A stretch of DNA of 9,568 nucleotides from Flavobacteriales bacterium UBA5871 (GTDB taxonomy: Bacteria; Bacteroidota; Bacteroidia; Flavobacteriales_D; Crocinitomicaceae). The stretch spans positions 473 through 10,040 of the forward strand of contig DJFN01000068.1 in the NCBI GenBank assembly GCA_002432085.1, in the 5' to 3' direction. This document shows positions 5,979 to 9,568 of the stretch, in pieces. The notes under the pieces are model-generated. The model was not told the origin of the DNA. It searched no databases and saw only the letters and a program-made list of their open reading frames with translations. The position numbers were made by a program, and so were the translations under genes. Numbering within the stretch: position 1 is the first letter of the stretch; each line of letters starts with the position of its first letter.

Positions 5979-6617
5979 ATGAATTTTCTGGACATCCTGA
6001 TCATCGTTCCGCTGGGCTATGCGGCTTACAAAGGATTCAAGCACGGCTTTATTATCGAGCTGTTCACCTTGCTGGCGTTGCTGGTGGGAATTTACGTCGG
6101 GATTCACTTCTCCGATTTTGTTGCCCAATGGCTCAAAACCACGTTTTCGTGGGATTCGCCGTACCTGCCGGTCGTGGCCTTTACAATTACCTTCTTGGGC
6201 GTTGGTGCCATGATCTATTTCGGCGGAAAAGTGGTCGAAAAGATGGTGAAAGTGGTGAACCTGAGTCCGGTCAACAAAGTGTTCGGAATTATCTTCGCGA
6301 CGCTGAAAATGCTCTATATCCTGAGCGTATTGCTGGTGCTGATCGAATCCTACGACGAGAAAGGCGATTTCTTCCCGCAGGAAAAAAAAGAATCGTCGTT
6401 ACTCTATGAGCCTGTGCGCGATGTGTCGCTGAAAACCGTTCCGGCGCTTTCGGAGAGTACCATTTTCATCCAAAACGCGTTAAAGCCAGAAGCAGACCGT
6501 ACCGGACTGACGGTCGAGCAGGTGCTTCGCGCCAAAGAAGTTGCTGACAGCCTGGGAATCGATGCCAATGACGCCAAACAGATCGTAGAGATTCATGAGA
6601 AATACGGAGATAAATAA
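5979..6617 (+). CDS. CvpA family inner-membrane protein
   Basis: The 212-residue protein has the CvpA layout: MNFLDILIIVPLGYAAYKGF with the K/R-G-F turn at 18-20, then helices at about 24-44, 63-82 and 102-123. The family-typical stretch FGGKVVEKMVKVVNLSPVNK (81-100) lies before the last helix. A soluble C-terminal tail of about 85 residues follows. CvpA was named for colicin V production in E. coli and is linked more generally to envelope stress tolerance; its molecular role is unsettled. The stop codon lies 23 bp inside the next annotated reading frame, which suggests cotranscription. The ATG is preceded by TTTTCCTCC, which is not a Shine-Dalgarno sequence. Confidence 0.87.
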   Translation: MNFLDILIIVPLGYAAYKGFKHGFIIELFTLLALLVGIYVGIHFSDFVAQWLKTTFSWDSPYLPVVAFTITFLGVGAMIYFGGKVVEKMVKVVNLSPVNKVFGIIFATLKMLYILSVLLVLIESYDEKGDFFPQEKKESSLLYEPVRDVSLKTVPALSESTIFIQNALKPEADRTGLTVEQVLRAKEVADSLGIDANDAKQIVEIHEKYGDK

Positions 6618-7209
6618 AATCTTCACCACAAAGGAGCAAAGATTTATTACGGCTTTGGGCTTGTTAAGGGAGCAAAGGCGTCTGGTATTAGCTGACATTT
6701 GCCGGTTTTCTTTTGCGTTGCTTTTGAGTTTGTTTTTCACCTTTTCAGGATATGCCCAGCTCTTCAAAAATGGCAAGCTCTACGACAGCAAGCTGTATGT
6801 TGTCAAAACCGGGCCTTACCTCGGTTTGGAGCAGGGGAAATACCTCAACTTCAATTTCGGGATCGAGCGCCAGTGGCAGCAGCTCAAGCTCATCAAGCCG
6901 CAAACGCATGCCGCCAATCTGCAATTCGATTACAACTTCAAGCAGAAAGTCATGGGCGCCCAGCTCGGCTACTGGTTCAAGATCGGCCGGCTCAATCTCA
7001 CCTATGGCGCGCGTTTCTCCTGGCGAACGGACTACACCTATAACCGCTTTGCCTTTTCCCCGAATGTCGGCTATAAATTCATGCAGGCCCACTTCCAGCT
7101 CGGCGTTCACCTCATGCAGCCCCACGACGATTTCAAAAACGTGAACACGTTCTACGCCTCCCTGCGCTGGGTATTTATCAATAACCGGGATTTTAAGCGA
7201 AAGGATTAA
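6595..7209 (+). CDS. Small outer-membrane beta-barrel-like protein, start uncertain
   Basis: From the first ATG the frame is 204 residues. Residues 38-54 (FSFALLLSLFFTFSGYA, cleavage before Gln55) form a signal-peptide core, which leaves an unusually long 37-residue lead-in. The mature part of about 150 residues has alternating aromatic and polar strands (LNFNFGIERQWQ, NLQFDYNFKQ, MGAQLGYWFKIG, LNLTYGARFSW, FSPNVGYKF, AHFQLGVHLM, TFYASLRWVF) and a near C-terminal aromatic strand, as expected of a small outer-membrane barrel. I do not recognise the family. The lead-in is unusual because residues 6-19 are a translated copy of the dispersed repeat at 6612-6650. There is no other ATG or GTG before the hydrophobic core; TTG codons at 6655, 6661 and 6718 are alternatives. 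It overlaps cvpA by 23 bp if the first ATG is used. Confidence 0.6.
   Translation: MRNTEINKIFTTKEQRFITALGLLREQRRLVLADICRFSFALLLSLFFTFSGYAQLFKNGKLYDSKLYVVKTGPYLGLEQGKYLNFNFGIERQWQQLKLIKPQTHAANLQFDYNFKQKVMGAQLGYWFKIGRLNLTYGARFSWRTDYTYNRFAFSPNVGYKFMQAHFQLGVHLMQPHDDFKNVNTFYASLRWVFINNRDFKRKD
6612..6650 (+). repeat. Copy of the CACCACAAAGG dispersed repeat
   Basis: This stretch aligns with 4032-4070, the left end of the 254-bp element and its flank. Both read ATAA, then ATCTT, CACCACAAA(A)GG, a short C/A-rich part, AAG and TTTATT, with a few small indels. It also forms a short stem, AAATCTT (6617-6623) with AAGATTT (6639-6645). A partial echo, AAGGGAGCAAAGG, follows at 6666-6678. It overlaps the cvpA stop codon and the proposed N-terminus of the next gene. 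Confidence 0.6.
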
Positions 7210-7211
7210 CA

Positions 7212-7334
7212 GCGAGTTGCGAGTTGCGAGTTGTTGAGTTTTGAATTCCCAACCCGCAAACTTCCAACTTCCAACTTCCAACTAGCAACTCATCAACTCT
7301 CCAACTCATCAACTCTGGAACTGATCAACTCCAA
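7212..7334. repeat. Heptamer/octamer array with opposed halves, AACTC family
   Basis: The left half has GCGAGTT three times in exact tandem (7212-7232), then the variant GTTGAGTT (7233-7240). The right half (7261-7334) has CTTCCAA three times in exact tandem, then CTAGCAA, CTCATCAA twice, CTCTCCAA, CTCTGGAA, CTGATCAA and CTCCAA. All fit CTNN(N)AA, mostly with a C before the AA. The two halves are in inverse orientation, since AACTCGC is the complement of GCGAGTT, so they could pair into a long imperfect hairpin. This fills the gap between the outer-membrane-like gene and the porW promoter. Confidence 0.8.
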
Positions 7335-7344
7335 CTGAAAACAA

Positions 7345-7352
7345 TATATTTG
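7345..7352 (+). promoter_or_regulatory. Bacteroidota -7 promoter element for porW/sprE
   Basis: TATATTTG is an exact TAnnTTTG match, identical to the rseP box. It lies 10 bp after the repeat array and ends 49 nt before the porW ATG, implying a leader of about 40 nt. No clear -33 is seen; that position falls inside the repeat array. Confidence 0.6.
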
Positions 7353-7362
7353 TCAATTCGCA

Positions 7363-7386
7363 GTTATACACGTACGCGTAAATAAC
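7363..7386. promoter_or_regulatory. Imperfect palindrome in the porW leader
   Basis: A core centred at 7373/7374 (TACACGTACGCGTA) has one mismatched pair, and outer arms GTTAT (7363-7367) and ATAAC (7382-7386) extend it with a small bulge. It lies just downstream of the promoter box and 15 nt before the ATG. It could be a protein-binding operator or an RNA hairpin in the leader; nothing shows which. Confidence 0.35.
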
Positions 7387-7401
7387 GGATTCAACATACC
7401 C

Positions 7402-9568
7402 ATGCAGAAAAAACAACTGGCCTTTGTCGCTTTGTTAATCGTATTTGTCGTTGCCGCCTGTTCCACAGAGCGCAATACGCTGCTTTCACGTACTTACCAC
7501 GGCACAACGGCTCATTACAACGGGTATTTCAACGCCAACGACCTGCTCAGAGACGCCATCGGGACGTACCGCGCCAATCTGAAGGAAGATTATTACCAGG
7601 TACTGACGATCCGTCCGTTGCCGACCGAAGAGGAAGTCATGAATATGTACGCGCCGATCGATACCGCGATCGCGAAATGCACGAAAGTCATTCAGCGCCA
7701 CGCTATGCCGGGCACCGACAAGCCTTCCAAGAAAAAAGAAGAGCACAACCGCTGGATCGATGAAAACTGGATTACCATCGGGATCGCCAATTACTACCGC
7801 CGCGATTACGAGCTGGCACAGAAAAACTTCGAATACGTTCAGCGTTTCTTTTCCAACGATCCGTCGACTTATGTAGCCGAGGTCTGGAAAGCGAAGACGT
7901 TCATTGAGCAGGAGAAATTTACTGAAGCGAGCTTCAGCCTCGACCACCTCGATAAAGCGGTCGAAGCGTCCAACAGCAAAGCGAAATCGAAAAAGTCCAA
8001 GTCGAAATCCAAATCGAAAAAAGAAGATGAAGAACCGCCGGTTTTCCCGAAAAAACTGCGCTTCGAGCTTGAATTGACGCGTGCGCAGCTGGCGGAGAAA
8101 AAAGGCGATAAAGACGGCATGATCAAAGCACTCGAAGCATCGCTTGAGTTTGCGAAGAAATCTGCCGATAAAGCACGCATTCACTTCATCCTCGGACAGC
8201 TCTACGAAGCAACCGGTAATCCCGGACAGGCTTCCGAGCATTACGACAAAACGCTGAAATACAACGGCGGCTACGAGATGAACTTCAATGCCCGTCTGAA
8301 GCGTGCGTTGAACGGCGGAACAGGGAAAGTGAAGCAGGATCTGCAAAAAATGCTCCGTGACGAGAAAAACCGCGAGTTCCGCGATCAGATCTATTACACG
8401 CTCGCCCTGATCTCACAACAGGAAGGCGACGAGCCGAAGGCCATCAGCAATTACACGAAGTCGGCTTTGTATTCGATGAGCAATCCGCGTCAGAAAGGCA
8501 TGTCGTTCGAAAAGCTGGGCGATCTGTATTTCAACAAAAAGGACTACGTACGCGCTCAGAAATACTACGACAGCTGTGCGAAAGTGATTCCTGAAACTTA
8601 TCCGAACGCGGAAGGCGTGCGCAACAAAGCGACGAAGCTGCAGGACCTTGTGGTAGCCATCGAAACGGCCCATTACGAAGACAGCGTTCAACGCATTGCG
8701 TCGATGAGCGAAGACGAGCGCCAGGCATTTGCGGAAAAGCTCGTGAAGCAAATGAAAGAAGACGAGGAGCGCCGCATCCGTCTGGAAGCCGACCGCGCGC
8801 GTGAATTGCAGGCCATGGCTGCGAAAAACAATCCCGGCAGCGGTGGAAAATGGTACTGGAACAACGAAAAGGCCCGTAACGAAGGTCTGGATGAATTCAA
8901 GCGTCAATGGGGACAGCGAACCAACGAAGACGACTGGCGTCGAAGCGAGAAGATCGTTTTTGCCACGTTTAAAGACCCGAATGCCGATTCGCTCGATCAG
9001 CAACCAGTGGTTACAGAACCTTCCATCGATTCCCTGACACCGGAAATGCTCCTGGCCAGATTGCCACTCAACGATTCGACCTTGCAAACCTCTCGCGAGC
9101 GCATGATGTCGGCTTACTACGATGCAGGCCGTATCTACCAGGACCAGCTCAAGGAAAGAGTACTCGCGGAAACGCAGTACCAGACCATTCTCGACAAGCC
9201 GTTCGAAAGCGAATACAAGCTGCTGGCGTCTTACCAGATCTATCGTTTGTACGATCCGGAGCACACCACGGCGCTGCGTCAGAAGGATTACATTCTAACG
9301 AATTATCCGACATCCGATTATGCGGGCTATCTGCGCGATCCGGATTACTTCATCAAGAAAAAAGAGCGTGAAAAACTGGCTGAGCAGGAATACCTCACCG
9401 ACCTCGATCGTTTTGAGCGTGGTTTGCATTACCCGGTATTGCTCAAAGCCAACCAGGTGATCGCCGAGCAGAAAGACAATCAGTTCCGTGCGAAATATTA
9501 CCTGCTGAAAGCCCGCTCACAAGCCAAGCTGAACGAAGACAAAACCACGCTGCTCCCAACGCTGGATT
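7402..9568 (+). CDS. porW: PorW/SprE-like type IX secretion system lipoprotein, 3' end outside the window
   Basis: The frame is open to the right edge, giving at least 722 residues. It begins with a lipoprotein signal peptide (MQKKQLAFVALLIVFVVAAC, lipidated Cys20). RTYHGTTAHYNGYFNANDLL follows directly and is characteristic of PorW/SprE. TPR-like helical repeats follow, such as NYYRRDYELAQKNFEYVQRF, then HFILGQLYEATGNPGQASEH and LGDLYFNKKDYVRAQKYYD. A lysine-serine tract (SKAKSKKSKSKSKSKK, residues 192-207) interrupts the early helices, and a charged coiled-coil-like stretch (about 432-477) comes before the family motif KWYWNNE (Trp484, Trp486) and WGQRTNEDDWRRS (503-515). SprE is needed for gliding and T9SS secretion in Flavobacterium johnsoniae. 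PorW in Porphyromonas gingivalis is an outer-membrane lipoprotein proposed to link the PorK/PorN rings to the Sov translocon. The gene has its own promoter box. Confidence 0.92.
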   Translation, partial: MQKKQLAFVALLIVFVVAACSTERNTLLSRTYHGTTAHYNGYFNANDLLRDAIGTYRANLKEDYYQVLTIRPLPTEEEVMNMYAPIDTAIAKCTKVIQRHAMPGTDKPSKKKEEHNRWIDENWITIGIANYYRRDYELAQKNFEYVQRFFSNDPSTYVAEVWKAKTFIEQEKFTEASFSLDHLDKAVEASNSKAKSKKSKSKSKSKKEDEEPPVFPKKLRFELELTRAQLAEKKGDKDGMIKALEASLEFAKKSADKARIHFILGQLYEATGNPGQASEHYDKTLKYNGGYEMNFNARLKRALNGGTGKVKQDLQKMLRDEKNREFRDQIYYTLALISQQEGDEPKAISNYTKSALYSMSNPRQKGMSFEKLGDLYFNKKDYVRAQKYYDSCAKVIPETYPNAEGVRNKATKLQDLVVAIETAHYEDSVQRIASMSEDERQAFAEKLVKQMKEDEERRIRLEADRARELQAMAAKNNPGSGGKWYWNNEKARNEGLDEFKRQWGQRTNEDDWRRSEKIVFATFKDPNADSLDQQPVVTEPSIDSLTPEMLLARLPLNDSTLQTSRERMMSAYYDAGRIYQDQLKERVLAETQYQTILDKPFESEYKLLASYQIYRLYDPEHTTALRQKDYILTNYPTSDYAGYLRDPDYFIKKKEREKLAEQEYLTDLDRFERGLHYPVLLKANQVIAEQKDNQFRAKYYLLKARSQAKLNEDKTTLLPTLD

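Noticed and set aside
7212..7334. CRISPR-like array
   Set aside because: Units are 7-8 bp with no unique spacers, and no cas genes are in the window.
7486..8346. 286-residue minus-strand open frame opposite porW, and a similar one at 8413-9264
   Set aside because: Both are antisense to an unbroken PorW/SprE frame with conserved motifs. Their Phe/Arg-rich content is the complement of Lys/Glu-rich codons.
1..9568. tRNA, rRNA, transposase, toxin-antitoxin or phage-defence genes
   Set aside because: No cloverleaf-like segment, ribosomal RNA signature or matching protein motif was seen on either strand.

Overview
The window looks like ordinary chromosomal DNA of a Bacteroidota bacterium, probably of the Flavobacteriales type. 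Three things support this. The last gene matches the PorW/SprE lipoprotein of the type IX secretion system, which is restricted to this phylum. YebC begins MGRAFEYR, the form I associate with Bacteroidota, instead of MAGHSKW. Four start regions carry exact matches to the Bacteroidota -7 promoter element TAnnTTTG. By eye the base composition is near 50% GC in the genes and clearly AT-richer in the gaps. Genus-level placement is not possible from this sequence alone.

Layout. On the minus strand, 1-45 is the first 15 codons of rpmI (ribosomal protein L35). A divergent gap leads to rseP (203-1540, site-2 intramembrane protease) on the plus strand. Next comes a small secreted DUF4412/GLPGLI-like protein (1679-2338), closed by a perfect 56-bp palindromic terminator (2347-2402). 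Convergent to it is a secreted alpha/beta-hydrolase-like protein on the minus strand (2558-3991). A 393-bp divergent gap (3992-4384) holds a 254-bp element bounded by 17-bp perfect inverted repeats. Plus-strand genes follow: yebC (4385-5095), a LURP-one/tubby-like protein (5216-5860), cvpA-like (5979-6617), an overlapping small outer-membrane-barrel-like protein (6595-7209), and porW/sprE (7402 to beyond the window end).

How they fit together. Most products are envelope or secretion proteins: an inner-membrane protease, a CvpA-like membrane protein, three signal-peptide proteins and the T9SS lipoprotein. There are also two translation-related genes, L35 and YebC. Apart from the cvpA/outer-membrane-protein overlap there is no clear operon; promoter boxes suggest several independent units.

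The most unusual content is between the genes. Four gaps contain degenerate tandem arrays of 7-8 bp units, with a different unit in most gaps. In three of them, units on the left run in one orientation and units on the right in the opposite one, so each could fold into a long imperfect hairpin. One octamer family (CARGAYNN) occurs in two gaps. A separate repeat built on TTCACCACAAAAGGCAC occurs three times: as both ends of the 254-bp element, and inside the annotated N-terminus of the outer-membrane-like gene. No CRISPR array, tRNA, rRNA, transposase or defence gene was seen.
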